The notes beneath the pieces were generated by a model. That model was not told the origin of the DNA and ran no database searches. It saw nothing but the letters and a program-made list of their open reading frames with translations. From Heliocidaris tuberculata (taxonomy: Eukaryota > Echinodermata > Echinoidea > Camarodonta > Echinometridae), in contig CM046838.1 of assembly GCA_025618425.1 (NCBI GenBank), forward strand, positions 14,871,629 through 14,935,628: a stretch of 64,000 nt of DNA, given 5' to 3'. The stretch's first letter is position 1, and the number at the start of each line of letters is the position of its first letter. Positions 62,401-64,000 of this stretch are shown in pieces. Position numbers and translations under genes: made by a program.

Positions 62401-64000
62401 GGATGAGAACAAGTCACATTTGGAGCTATATCCACGTTATCAGTTGCATTCGGATTAAACACAACAGTGGATGATGAATTTAGTCCCATATCCGTACTAA
62501 AAGTGACATTTCGGCAGTTCAGAATAGGTGCTTCATCATCTGCAACATAACAAAATACAGATCAAATTAATATATAAACATACAAATTTCGGAAATCAAA
62601 TTCAACTTGTCTTAAGAAGAAAGTGAAGGGAATTGTTCCTTTCTCGTCAAATTTGAGTAAAAACAATCACAGTAAAGGTTTATGTTATTACAAAAACTGA
62701 TACTTATAGTTTTGGTAATGCAACTTAAATATTGAATGCAGAGATACTTTTCTAAAGATAAAATAAAGAATACTGTAGCATATTTGAAACAATGACCAAT
62801 TATTGTTCACCGCTGGGTAGATCAGGAAAAGTAAAAATGGAGTGGCTTATGGATAAATTCATGATTCTTAACATATTGCTATAGGAACTAACAAACATCT
62901 GCTCAAAAAGTGTAATGATATTACCCGTTATTGTAACAAGGAGAAGACAAGTTCCAGTGTTTCCTGCATTATCTCTAGACGAACAGTTCACAGTGGTGTC
63001 CCCAACCATGAATGTACCCTCAGATGGATGAGAACAAGTCACATTTGGAGCTATATCCACGTTATCAGTTGCATTTGGATTAAACACAACAGTGGATGAT
63101 GAATTTAGTCCCATATCCGTACTAAAAGTGACATTTGGGCAATTCAGAATAGGTGCTTCATCATCTGCAAGACAACAGAAATTCAGACAATATCAGTATA
63201 CATGCTTATTCACATGCTCCTTGTTAAAAAAAAAAAAAATCCGAAGAAAGTAAATCCTTTAATACTTGTCGAGTTCCGGTGAATATCATTACAGCAGGGG
63301 CGGCGCTATAGGGGGGGGGGGGGGGGGGGGGGGGAAGAGGGGGCGACCGCCCCCCCCCCCCCCCCCTATGATTTTTCAAGTAGTGAAAAAAGAAGGGAAA
63401 AAAAGAAGAAAAAAGAAGAAAAGGAGGAAGAAAAGGGAAGAAAAGGGAAGAAAGAAGAAAGAGGAGTATTAAAAAGAGAGGTCTTAAACATATAACTCTA
63501 TATTACCCCTGTTATTTAATGGAGAAAAAATATGACGTCATCTTTAGGTCGTCTTGCCCCTCCTATCAAAATACCCTGGCGCCGCCCCTGCATTACAGTT
63601 AAGGTTTACATAATTTCAGAAAATGGTAAGAACAATTTCTGTAATGCAATTGAAATATCAAATGCAGTGACATATTCTCAATGAAAAAAAATAATAAAGA
63701 ATACTGTTTGTACTTCCAAACAATAAGAAATCATTATTCGTCGCTAGGGAAATCACATGCCAATTTATGAAAGCAAAATAAAATCCACGATATTGCCGGA
63801 AAAAAAAAATGAGGACATCAATAAAAGTTAAAAACAAGTGGTTTATGCGTAAGTTTCTGATTCTTAACATACTGAAATAGGAACTTACAAACATCTGATA
63901 AAAATTTTTATAGTAATGTTATTACCCGTTACGCTGACAAGGAGAAGACAGGTGCCAGTGTTTCCTGCATTATCTCTAGACGAACAGTTCACAGTGGTGT
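270..64000 (-). CDS. Partial giant HYR-CCP extracellular protein gene (48 exons in window)
   Basis: Overall entry for the gene whose exons are listed separately. Reading the minus strand, every exon starts after an AG and ends before a GT, and every junction is phase 1, so the last base of one exon plus two bases of the next always form a sensible codon (for example G plus AT gives Asp between HYR exons, G plus TT gives Val before the CCP exons). The chain encodes HYR modules followed by eight CCP modules. Seen: module sequences and splice chain. Known: HYR modules occur in sea urchin hyalin and, with CCPs, in SVEP1/SRPX-type proteins; they form secreted or surface adhesive proteins. Inferred: one continuous gene, secreted or membrane-anchored, function in matrix, adhesion or recognition. 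Neither signal peptide nor C-terminus is in the window. Two separate genes cannot be strictly excluded across the long 1.7-15.2 kb intron. Confidence 0.85.
462..1468. other. Intron, no gene seen
   Basis: AT-rich intron between two CCP exons. It holds short open frames on both strands without similarity to anything I recognise, and a short TTA microsatellite near 1289-1312. Nothing else supportable. Confidence 0.6.
1469..1663 (-). CDS. CCP/sushi exon 7
   Basis: 65 codons, phase 1-1, acceptor TTTCAG, donor GTAAGG. Begins [11 protein letters not shown] and carries the [22 protein letters not shown] and LPTC parts of a sushi module. It has an additional Cys pair relative to the minimal four of CCP, at the TVCTTEC block, as in the neighbouring CCPs. 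Isolated from the next CCP exon (15179) by a 13.5-kb intron full of mobile elements; splice phase fits that exon. Confidence 0.82.
1990..2765. repeat. Imperfect inverted repeat (fold-back or MITE-like)
   Basis: The segment about 2000-2150 reappears, reverse-complemented and diverged, at about 2615-2765. Shared landmarks are GGGGGCTGCCATTTT, the CTCCTATTTGATTA block, AAGGAGAACAAT and AATTGTCAGCCT. The central 450 bp is unrelated between the arms. It could be a non-autonomous DNA element with long arms, or two opposed copies of one repeat. No target duplication was identified. Confidence 0.6.
2815..3399 (+). pseudogene. LINE ORF1p-like protein
   Basis: 194-codon open frame. The block [19 protein letters not shown] followed by SHRLP and [16 protein letters not shown] is the typical end of the coiled coil plus the RRM-like and C-terminal domain of L1-type ORF1 proteins, which bind LINE RNA. 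The true start may be at the Met just before the DRLEQYGRR block, because the residues upstream do not look like a coiled coil. Base composition is clearly richer in GC than the following ORF2. Confidence 0.7.
3461..4625 (+). pseudogene. LINE ORF2, endonuclease part (frameshifted)
   Basis: Begins in one frame with [17 protein letters not shown] and switches frame near 3560-3570, after which 348 codons run open. Endonuclease signatures are [23 protein letters not shown] near 3894 and [10 protein letters not shown] near 4215, the APE-family catalytic blocks. The frame ends at 4625, just before a short duplicated segment at 4631-4664 that interrupts the connection to the reverse transcriptase. 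Confidence 0.8.
4698..6266 (+). pseudogene. LINE ORF2, reverse transcriptase part
   Basis: 522 open codons with the RT blocks in order: [53 protein letters not shown] and the catalytic YADD at 5694-5705, then the thumb region with YLGVIF and [10 protein letters not shown]. Would copy LINE RNA at a nicked target. Long enough to suggest fairly recent activity, but it is separated from the endonuclease and from its C-terminus by frame breaks. Confidence 0.85.
6256..6878 (+). pseudogene. LINE ORF2 C-terminal region
   Basis: Two overlapping frames (6256-6741, then 6645-6878) continue the RT protein after frameshifts near 6260 and 6680. The end carries [19 protein letters not shown], a CCHC zinc-knuckle arrangement usual at the C-terminus of several LINE ORF2 proteins. 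The stop at 6876-6878 is probably the ancestral one, followed by a 3' UTR to 7299. Confidence 0.7.
7540..7800. repeat. Short tandem repeat with inverted copies
   Basis: About eight degenerate copies of a GTCGCTATTCATAAT-type motif in direct orientation run from about 7545 to 7720, then the same motif appears reverse-complemented at 7725-7740 and 7745-7768. The segments 7690-7713 and 7745-7768 are a perfect 24-bp inverted repeat, so single strands could fold into a strong hairpin. No coding potential. Confidence 0.8.
7900..8300 (+). repeat. Two diverged direct copies
   Basis: AAAGGGCAAGCTG followed about 60-70 bp later by an identical 21-bp block occurs twice; the 21-bp block is at 8009-8029 and 8228-8248, 219 bp apart. 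The sequence between is diverged. It may be two monomers of an unrecognised repeat family. Confidence 0.5.
8546..8718 (+). mobile_element. Short LTR (Mag/SURL-like gypsy element), 173 bp
   Basis: Starts TGTAATATC and ends GATATTACA, a perfect 9-bp terminal inverted repeat with the TG...CA ends of an LTR. A polyadenylation-type AATAAATAAA lies at 8645. A primer-binding site follows immediately, so this is a 5' LTR on the plus strand. Only one LTR is visible and no plus-strand pol follows; the downstream pol remnant is on the other strand, so the two are probably different insertions or one rearranged element. Confidence 0.75.
8720..8739 (+). promoter_or_regulatory. Primer-binding site complementary to tRNA-Ser
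   Basis: The 20 bases TGGCGACGAGGATGGGATTC are the exact complement of the 3' end, CCA included, of animal tRNA-Ser(GCT) as I know it. It lies one base after the LTR end, where a retrotransposon primes minus-strand synthesis. Confidence 0.75.
9096..9740 (-). pseudogene. Gypsy reverse transcriptase remnant
   Basis: Three overlapping minus-strand frames together give the RT blocks: [70 protein letters not shown] and the catalytic block [11 protein letters not shown], where the first residue of the xxDD box is Cys-Val. At least two frameshifts (around 9330-9440 and 9540-9680) and a C homopolymer at 9461-9470 disrupt it. Confidence 0.75.
10138..10440 (-). pseudogene. Gypsy aspartic protease remnant
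   Basis: The open frame contains [12 protein letters not shown] followed by [13 protein letters not shown]. The DTG is the catalytic triplet of retropepsin-like proteases that cut the element's polyprotein. Nearby residues after the stop of similarity are frame-shifted. Dead fragment. Confidence 0.7.
10441..11075. other. Intron, AT-rich, LINE 3' tail at 10860-10955
   Basis: Mostly AT-rich sequence without coding potential. The segment 10860-10955, ending in a CCTGTATAAATA block and an AAATAAATAAATAA tail, looks like the 3' end of a truncated CR1/L2-type LINE. The similar block at 14811-14900 supports this. Confidence 0.5.
11076..11180 (+). mobile_element. hAT-like MITE terminus with G-runs
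   Basis: Begins CAGTGGCGAAGCCAGGATTT followed by long G homopolymers at 11103-11124 and 11175-11187. The start resembles the terminus of the MITE inside the HYR exons (CAGTGGCG, CAGGATT, then a G-run), so both belong to one group of elements. The other end was not recognised. Confidence 0.45.
11181..15178. other. Large intron part, no gene seen
   Basis: Four kilobases of AT-rich sequence between CCP exons 6 and 7. Hydrophobic open frames of 60-100 codons (for example 12140-12451 plus, 11710-12018 minus) look like chance translations of T-rich DNA. A second LINE 3' tail lies at 14811-14900 (ATGTTACCCTATTTAAATAA plus AAATAAATAAATA). No other feature could be supported. Confidence 0.5.
15179..15361 (-). 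CDS. CCP/sushi exon 6
   Basis: 61 codons, phase 1-1, acceptor GTTCAG, donor GTAAGA. Starts [11 protein letters not shown] and contains [25 protein letters not shown] and IPTCQ, a complete sushi module with NTT and NGT sequons. Shortest CCP exon in the window. Confidence 0.87.
15362..15722. other. Intron, nothing recognised
   Basis: 361 bp of AT-rich sequence with normal splice borders and no repeats that I could place. Confidence 0.6.
15723..15914 (-). CDS. CCP/sushi exon 5
   Basis: 64 codons, phase 1-1, acceptor GAACAG, donor GTAACT. Starts [20 protein letters not shown] and continues with the same [14 protein letters not shown] core as the exon at 270-461, then SVSC and LPTC. The two exons differ at only about a dozen residues, so they derive from a duplication younger than that of other CCPs. 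Confidence 0.88.
15915..16616. other. Intron, nothing recognised
   Basis: AT-rich intron between CCP exons 4 and 5. The open frames 16019-16342 (minus) and 16161-16367 (plus) overlap each other and have no recognisable motif. Confidence 0.6.
16617..16802 (-). CDS. CCP/sushi exon 4
   Basis: 62 codons, phase 1-1, acceptor TTACAG, donor GTGGGT. Starts [20 protein letters not shown], then [22 protein letters not shown] and LPSCEG: all six module cysteines and sequons NTT and NLT. Missed by simple open-frame scanning because no Met lies near its start. Confidence 0.87.
16803..17325. other. Intron with a C homopolymer
   Basis: 523-bp intron. A run of 16 C lies at 17263-17278. No other feature was seen. 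Confidence 0.6.
17326..17517 (-). CDS. CCP/sushi exon 3
   Basis: 64 codons, phase 1-1, acceptor TTCCAG, donor GTACCC (weaker than the others). Starts with the codons for LQCYVPSF, then [31 protein letters not shown] and LPTCQG. Complete sushi module with NYT and NLT sequons. Confidence 0.86.
17518..18132. other. Intron with A-runs and a short tandem repeat
   Basis: About 17520-17690 contains three diverged copies of a roughly 55-bp unit ending in a CCGCCATAATAAG/CCACCATAATAA-type block followed by an A-run (copies near 17525, 17585 and 17645). The rest is AT-rich without coding potential. Confidence 0.55.
18133..18333 (-). CDS. CCP/sushi exon 2
   Basis: 67 codons, phase 1-1, acceptor TTACAG, donor GTGAGT. 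Starts [16 protein letters not shown] and contains [34 protein letters not shown] and LPSCG. Complete module; sequons NCT, NTS and NLT. Confidence 0.88.
18334..19929. other. Intron: homopolymers and GAGCGAGCGAAGCGAGC motifs
   Basis: Contains a G/T-rich low-complexity tract (18585-18682, many TTTTG repeats), a G-run near 18820-18836, and two copies of a GAGCGAGCG(A/T)AGCGAGC motif at 19687-19703 and 19852-19868. No coding exon was found. Confidence 0.6.
19930..20810 (+). repeat. Degenerate purine-rich tandem repeat (GGCACTTATCAGA core)
   Basis: A motif close to AAAGGGGCACTTATCAGA recurs at irregular 30-70 bp spacing, for example near 19965, 20147, 20207, 20231, 20342, 20541, 20628, 20671 and 20767, always on the same strand and joined by AAGGGA/GAAAGG purine stretches. 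A 23-bp T-run lies near 20110. It reads as an old, highly diverged minisatellite. No protein is encoded. Confidence 0.65.
20811..21693. other. Intron, nothing recognised
   Basis: AT-rich sequence with a C-run at 21349-21360. The overlapping plus-strand frames 21344-21583 and 21442-21672 have no motif and are unlikely to be genes. Confidence 0.55.
21714..22474 (+). pseudogene. L2/CR1 endonuclease remnant
   Basis: First frame (21714-22298) has [43 protein letters not shown] and [11 protein letters not shown], the APE endonuclease blocks. The next frame (22292-22474) adds [10 protein letters not shown], the catalytic SDH box. One frameshift near 22290 separates them. Confidence 0.8.
22980..24430 (+). 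pseudogene. L2/CR1 reverse transcriptase remnant
   Basis: Pieces in order: [34 protein letters not shown] and [19 protein letters not shown]; then a deletion that removed the first catalytic Asp block; then [17 protein letters not shown] and YTDD at 23626-23637; then the C-terminal pattern HWLPVKERI and, near 24310-24410, [20 protein letters not shown]. Multiple frameshifts. Confidence 0.8.
24895..25119 (-). CDS. CCP/sushi exon 1 (first CCP after the HYR part)
   Basis: 75 codons, phase 1-1, acceptor TTACAG, donor GTAAGA directly beside a C-run (24868-24885). Contains [50 protein letters not shown] and LPTCE. Longest CCP exon, with an insertion rich in Ser/Glu between the first two cysteines. 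Sequons NLT, NIT and NTT. Confidence 0.86.
25120..25659. other. Intron, nothing recognised
   Basis: 540 bp AT-rich intron between the diverged exon and the first CCP exon. No repeats placed. Confidence 0.6.
25660..25911 (-). CDS. Diverged HYR-like or unknown module exon
   Basis: 84 codons, phase 1-1, acceptor CTGCAG, donor GTAAGT, so splicing support is strong. The sequence begins [20 protein letters not shown], has an acidic/hydrophobic middle ([20 protein letters not shown]) and ends [11 protein letters not shown]. The CxFxVxx end matches the last strand of HYR modules, but the Ala-x-Trp-x-x-Pro and DxxGN blocks are absent. I read it as a strongly diverged HYR or another beta-sandwich; function unknown. 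Confidence 0.7.
26290..28060 (-). mobile_element. Decayed Jockey/CR1-like LINE (5'-truncated)
   Basis: Minus strand, reading right to left: [20 protein letters not shown], then [56 protein letters not shown] (near 27400-27460) and FADD at 27344-27355, then LLGLHIDE near 27110, the [12 protein letters not shown] thumb/connection (26987-26805), and the [19 protein letters not shown]-terminus (about 26700). Frames are broken. It abuts the Tx1-like element to the right. Confidence 0.82.
26381..26407. repeat. (GT)n microsatellite
   Basis: Thirteen uninterrupted GT units within the 3' region of the minus-strand LINE. Confidence 0.9.
28997..30069 (-). mobile_element. Gypsy-type LTR, 1073 bp, inserted in the Tx1-like LINE
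   Basis: On the plus strand it starts TGTTAGG and ends ATATAACA, giving TGTTA/TAACA inverted ends. Immediately to the right is CCTCCCCCACC (30070-30080), which on the minus strand is a polypurine tract GGTGGGGGAGG directly before the LTR. It therefore reads as the 3' LTR of a minus-strand element. On its left the LINE protein sequence resumes at once ([13 protein letters not shown]). It contains a 12-bp minisatellite. Confidence 0.65.
29347..29517. repeat. 12-bp minisatellite (GATGTC core)
   Basis: About fourteen imperfect copies of a 12-bp unit of the form AATGATGTCGAN. Because the period is divisible by three it gives a chance open frame of alternating Ile/Asp/Leu residues on the minus strand, which I do not consider a gene. 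Confidence 0.85.
30267..30331 (-). pseudogene. Gypsy RNase H C-terminal fragment
   Basis: The minus strand encodes [19 protein letters not shown] followed by a stop. GKxNxxADALSR is the signature at the end of the RNase H domain of Ty3/gypsy pol. It sits only about 190 bp from the polypurine tract, so integrase is missing here. Together with the LTR it shows a deleted gypsy element. Confidence 0.75.
30341..30420 (+). repeat. LINE/SINE 3'-tail fragment
   Basis: An AATAATAATAATAATAAA run followed by TTTCATTTATAAAGCGCC looks like the reverse complement of the 3' tail of a CR1/L2-type element or a SINE that borrows it. Short fragment between the gypsy remnant and the Tx1-like LINE. Confidence 0.5.
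30630..31768 (-). pseudogene. Tx1/L1-like reverse transcriptase
   Basis: The frame 31768-30914 carries [55 protein letters not shown] and [13 protein letters not shown]; the next frame (30932-30630) carries YADD at 30918-30929 and [17 protein letters not shown]. These are ordered L1-type RT motifs. There is a frameshift near 30930. Confidence 0.85.
32271..33115. other. Intron, CA microsatellite, T/G runs
   Basis: A (CA)n tract at about 32270-32290, a T/G-rich low-complexity block at 32497-32552, otherwise unremarkable sequence. No exon recognised. Confidence 0.55.
33116..33307 (-). CDS. HYR-like exon, short (64 codons)
   Basis: Phase 1-1, acceptor TTTCAG, donor GTGAGT. Encodes [20 protein letters not shown], an AFWPSIGDG block and [20 protein letters not shown]. 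The CPxNIT start, AxxxWP-like middle and CxFxVxV end are HYR hallmarks; the module is about 18 residues shorter than its neighbours because the central loops are reduced. Confidence 0.82.
33308..34066. other. Intron, nothing recognised
   Basis: Includes a short GGTTGGTTGG block near 33850-33870 (CCAACCAACC on the gene strand). The rest is AT-rich. Confidence 0.6.
34067..34312 (-). CDS. HYR exon, canonical but old
   Basis: 82 codons, phase 1-1, acceptor TTCTAG, donor GTGAGT. Encodes [49 protein letters not shown] and SCTFTIYVI: a textbook HYR (CPxD, A-x-V-x-W-x-x-P, D-N-S-G, D-x-x-G-N, C-x-F-x-V). It keeps the Trp that the array copies have lost. Probably closest to the ancestral module. Confidence 0.9.
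34313..35751. other. Intron with fossil intron units and a short inverted repeat
   Basis: Next to the exon a G-run (34356-34369) precedes an inverted pair, ACAGCCCACGAGAC at 34382-34395 and its complement near 34503-34516. From about 34620 to 35060 and 35300 to 35640 two or three strongly diverged copies of the array intron (AAGTTCGAGT, ATAATAAAGGGTAAGAGG, AACAGTTTCCGTAA landmarks) can be followed. Confidence 0.6.
35358..35427 (-). pseudogene. HYR exon relic (70 bp)
   Basis: GTTACTGTGACAACGAG, CAGGTGCCA and GGCGAACAGTTCACAG match the 3' part of HYR exon 2 (36828-37067). The donor-side sequence is changed and the remainder of the exon is missing; the relic joins directly to intron-type sequence (AAGGTTTACATTATTTCAG). 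A dead copy made before the recent array expansion. Confidence 0.7.
35752..35991 (-). CDS. HYR exon 1 (numbered left to right)
   Basis: 80 codons, phase 1-1. Layout shared by all following copies: [50 protein letters not shown], a final hydrophobic strand, four Cys. This copy differs by a Tyr before the first Cys-Pro, SRDSAG and a CLLYVTITG end. It is the most diverged of the numbered array copies and the most C-terminal. Confidence 0.92.
35992..36827. other. Intron with a perfect-stem hairpin
   Basis: Diverged intron unit about 36040-36330 followed by sequence absent from other units, including a GC-rich hairpin at 36484-36522. The open frame 36292-36636 (plus) spans the hairpin and has no recognisable motif. 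Confidence 0.6.
36484..36522. repeat. GC-rich hairpin, 17-bp stem, 5-base loop
   Basis: CTCGCGCGGAACCGAAC, loop TGCGA, then GTTTGGTTCCGCGCGAG: 17 paired positions with one G-T wobble. It stands out in AT-rich intron sequence. Not a tRNA or terminator that I know. Confidence 0.85.
36828..37067 (-). CDS. HYR exon 2
   Basis: 80 codons, phase 1-1. Variants: [19 protein letters not shown] and an end CVLVVTVTG. The 5' half is nearly identical to HYR exons 7 and 11, whose 3' halves are of another type, so part of this sequence was reused by recombination. Confidence 0.93.
37322..37583 (-). pseudogene. Dead HYR exon, copy 1, broken by a MITE
   Basis: The acceptor and first 17-18 codons of a HYR exon are present (37583 to about 37529), then a 180-bp element, then about nine further codons (37348-37322); the rest of the exon and its donor are deleted and intron sequence follows. 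It cannot give an intact module; skipping it keeps the frame because neighbours are phase 1-1. Confidence 0.85.
37349..37528 (-). mobile_element. hAT-like MITE inside HYR exon, copy 1
   Basis: On the minus strand it starts CAGTGGCGTACTCAGGA; the other end read inward is CATGCGCGTACAGAGGA, an imperfect 17-bp inverted repeat. Flanks CTCATATC (37341-37348) and CTCCTATC (37529-37536) are an 8-bp target duplication with one change. Removing element plus one flank restores the exon reading. Internal C-run and T-run. Confidence 0.75.
38046..38285 (-). CDS. HYR exon 3
   Basis: Variants [34 protein letters not shown]. First copy of the young array. Same type as exon 8. Confidence 0.93.
38737..38976 (-). 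CDS. HYR exon 4
   Basis: Variants [34 protein letters not shown]. This type recurs as exons 6, 10, 12, 14, 19 and (with one change) 21. Confidence 0.93.
39431..39670 (-). CDS. HYR exon 5
   Basis: Variants [26 protein letters not shown] (Pro instead of Thr). Recurs as exons 9, 13 and 20. Opens the first 3.3-kb higher-order unit. Confidence 0.93.
40122..40361 (-). CDS. HYR exon 6
   Basis: Protein as exon 4. Here, and in exons 10, 14 and 21, the intronic GTAAGT lying 37 bases after the real donor is changed to GTCAGT. Confidence 0.93.
40816..41055 (-). CDS. HYR exon 7 (chimeric type)
   Basis: Variants SHTSDD and FLIG as in exon 2, but NAGNPG and LLLVSVTG as in exon 5. The acceptor half comes from the exon 2 type and the donor half from the exon 5 type, so a crossover happened inside the exon. 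Same as exon 11. Confidence 0.93.
41310..41573 (-). pseudogene. Dead HYR exon, copy 2
   Basis: Nearly identical to copy 1, including deletion of the distal exon half. One substitution (GAACTAAAAG in place of GTACTAAAAG on the plus strand) is shared with copy 3 only. Confidence 0.85.
41337..41518 (-). mobile_element. hAT-like MITE inside HYR exon, copy 2
   Basis: Same element with the same flanking CTCATATC/CTCCTATC; differs from copy 1 by homopolymer length. Copied with its host unit, not an independent insertion. Confidence 0.75.
42036..42275 (-). CDS. HYR exon 8
   Basis: Protein as exon 3 (NADIAPT, SHPSEG, NAGNTG). Last exon of the first 3.3-kb unit. Confidence 0.93.
42730..42969 (-). CDS. 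HYR exon 9
   Basis: Same as exon 5, 3299 bp further right; opens the second 3.3-kb unit. Confidence 0.93.
43421..43660 (-). CDS. HYR exon 10
   Basis: Same as exon 6, 3299 bp further right. Confidence 0.93.
44115..44354 (-). CDS. HYR exon 11 (chimeric type)
   Basis: Same as exon 7, 3299 bp further right. Confidence 0.93.
44609..44870 (-). pseudogene. Dead HYR exon, copy 3
   Basis: As copy 2 on the left, but the intron to the right of the acceptor (GCAAGACAACAG, GCTTTATATTCACATG) is of the type found beside exons 3, 5 and 9. A crossover inside or just right of the dead exon created this unit and explains why this spacing is 13 bp shorter. Confidence 0.85.
44636..44815 (-). mobile_element. 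hAT-like MITE inside HYR exon, copy 3
   Basis: Third copy, carried by unit duplication; a shorter C-run than in copy 2. Confidence 0.75.
45322..45561 (-). CDS. HYR exon 12
   Basis: Protein as exon 4. Occupies the place where exon 8 would be in the first 3.3-kb unit, showing that the second unit switched type after the dead exon. Confidence 0.93.
46016..46255 (-). CDS. HYR exon 13
   Basis: As exon 5. Opens the 4.86-kb higher-order unit. Confidence 0.93.
46707..46946 (-). CDS. HYR exon 14
   Basis: As exon 6, including the GTCAGT change in the following intron. Confidence 0.93.
47401..47640 (-). CDS. HYR exon 15
   Basis: New type: GLNTSSTVV (Thr for Ser, sequon kept), SHTSDS, FLVG, NAGNPG. 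Recurs as exons 17 and 22. The intron to its right has a 25-bp A-run. Confidence 0.93.
48098..48337 (-). CDS. HYR exon 16
   Basis: New type: DIAPNVTC (adds an NVT sequon), SHPSEG, FMVG, NAGNTG. Recurs as exons 18, 23 and 24. Confidence 0.93.
48793..49032 (-). CDS. HYR exon 17
   Basis: As exon 15, 1392 bp further right; a duplicated dimer with exon 18. Confidence 0.93.
49490..49729 (-). CDS. HYR exon 18
   Basis: As exon 16, 1392 bp further right. Confidence 0.93.
50181..50420 (-). CDS. HYR exon 19
   Basis: As exon 4. Last exon of the 4.86-kb unit. Confidence 0.93.
50875..51114 (-). CDS. HYR exon 20
   Basis: As exons 5 and 13; 4859 bp right of exon 13, opening the second 4.86-kb copy. Confidence 0.93.
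51566..51805 (-). CDS. HYR exon 21
   Basis: As exon 14 but Gly in NAGNTG is replaced by Glu (NAENTG), a change in an otherwise invariant turn. One of the few amino acid changes private to a single copy. Confidence 0.92.
52260..52499 (-). CDS. HYR exon 22
   Basis: As exon 15 with NPNSTDN instead of NPNATDN (sequon kept). Confidence 0.93.
52958..53197 (-). CDS. HYR exon 23
   Basis: As exon 16, 4860 bp further right. Confidence 0.93.
53654..53893 (-). CDS. HYR exon 24
   Basis: Protein as exon 16. Its acceptor half is also the acceptor half of exons 30 and 36, so it marks the left border of the 4.63-kb units. Confidence 0.93.
54024..54315 (+). mobile_element. hAT-type MITE in intron, copy 1 (292 bp)
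   Basis: Ends CAGGGGCGGCGC and GCGCCGCCCCTG are perfect 12-bp inverted repeats; flanks CATTACAG at 54016-54023 and 54316-54323 are a perfect 8-bp target duplication, as hAT transposases make. The interior has G- and C-runs and an A/G-rich (AAGAAG) tract and no coding capacity. Confidence 0.9.
54650..54889 (-). CDS. HYR exon 25
   Basis: Variants SHPSDG, FMVG and SSRDNAG (Arg replaces Thr, as in all copies to the right), with LLLVSVTG end. Confidence 0.93.
55143..55316 (-). pseudogene. Dead HYR exon, copy 4
   Basis: Like copies 1-3 but the MITE is internally deleted and the acceptor is lost: the gene strand reads GTAAAT before GATGATGACGC, so no AG remains at the border. Confidence 0.8.
55170..55261 (-). 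mobile_element. Internally deleted hAT-like MITE, copy 4
   Basis: Retains the CATGCGCGTACAGAGG end and the GTGTTCAAACACCCC block, lacks the G-run and the other terminus; flanks CTCATATC and CTCCTATC are still present. Confidence 0.7.
55766..56005 (-). CDS. HYR exon 26
   Basis: Variants NCRNVTF (Arg replaces the Pro after the first Cys), [33 protein letters not shown]. The adjacent intron to the right is of a second, diverged type. Confidence 0.93.
56392..56631 (-). CDS. HYR exon 27
   Basis: Variants [10 protein letters not shown] at the start, [27 protein letters not shown]. Spacing to exon 26 is 626 bp, shorter than in the left part. Confidence 0.93.
57040..57279 (-). CDS. HYR exon 28
   Basis: Variants [15 protein letters not shown] (Val for Gly), [22 protein letters not shown]. 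Private combination within the 4.63-kb unit. Confidence 0.93.
57666..57905 (-). CDS. HYR exon 29
   Basis: Variants [34 protein letters not shown]. Confidence 0.93.
58291..58530 (-). CDS. HYR exon 30 (chimeric junction exon)
   Basis: Acceptor half (right of 58369) equals exon 24 (FMVG, HPSEG); donor half (left of 58342) equals exons 27/29 ([12 protein letters not shown]). The crossover lies in the 28 shared bases 58342-58369. This is the border of two 4.63-kb units. Confidence 0.93.
58661..58947 (+). mobile_element. hAT-type MITE in intron, copy 2
   Basis: Same insertion as copy 1, including the CATTACAG flanks; 287 bp because G- and C-runs are shorter. Duplicated with the 4.63-kb unit. Confidence 0.9.
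59282..59521 (-). CDS. HYR exon 31
   Basis: Copy of exon 25 in the second 4.63-kb unit. Confidence 0.93.
59775..59949 (-). pseudogene. Dead HYR exon, copy 5
   Basis: Copy of dead exon 4, same lost acceptor and same deleted MITE (59802-59894); one extra G in the G-run. Confidence 0.8.
60400..60639 (-). CDS. HYR exon 32
   Basis: Copy of exon 26, 4634 bp further right. Confidence 0.93.
61026..61265 (-). CDS. HYR exon 33
   Basis: Copy of exon 27, 4634 bp further right. Confidence 0.93.
61674..61913 (-). CDS. HYR exon 34
   Basis: Copy of exon 28, 4634 bp further right. Confidence 0.93.
62300..62539 (-). CDS. HYR exon 35
   Basis: Copy of exon 29, 4634 bp further right. Confidence 0.93.
62925..63164 (-). 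CDS. HYR exon 36 (chimeric junction exon)
   Basis: Copy of exon 30 with the same internal crossover, border to the third 4.63-kb unit. Confidence 0.93.
63295..63590 (+). mobile_element. hAT-type MITE in intron, copy 3
   Basis: Third copy of the same insertion, 296 bp, longest G-run (about 24 G). CATTACAG flanks intact. Confidence 0.9.
63926..64000 (-). CDS. HYR exon 37, cut by window end
   Basis: The donor and last 25 codons are present and match exons 25 and 31. The rest lies beyond the window, so the array continues. Confidence 0.9.

Larger units (their letters stand above)
37600..64000 (-). repeat. Tandem array of HYR exon-intron units
   Basis: From here to the window end the sequence is almost entirely units of one 240-bp exon plus about 450 bp of intron (spacing 691-698 bp in the left part; 600-1100 bp in the right). 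Exon and intron are similarly conserved between units. Larger periods are superimposed (separate entries). Because each unit is phase 1-1, gain or loss of units leaves the reading frame unchanged. Confidence 0.95.
53706..64000 (-). repeat. 4.63-kb tandem duplication, two copies plus a partial third
   Basis: Unit borders fall within exons 24, 30 and 36: about 53706-58342, 58342-62976, 62976 onward. Each unit has five complete HYR exons plus a junction exon, one dead exon and one intronic MITE. Differences between copies are almost only homopolymer lengths. Confidence 0.92.

Noticed and set aside
37600..64000. CRISPR-like or satellite interpretation of the regular repeats
   Set aside because: The units contain a conserved coding exon with splice sites, are far too long for CRISPR, and belong to an animal gene.
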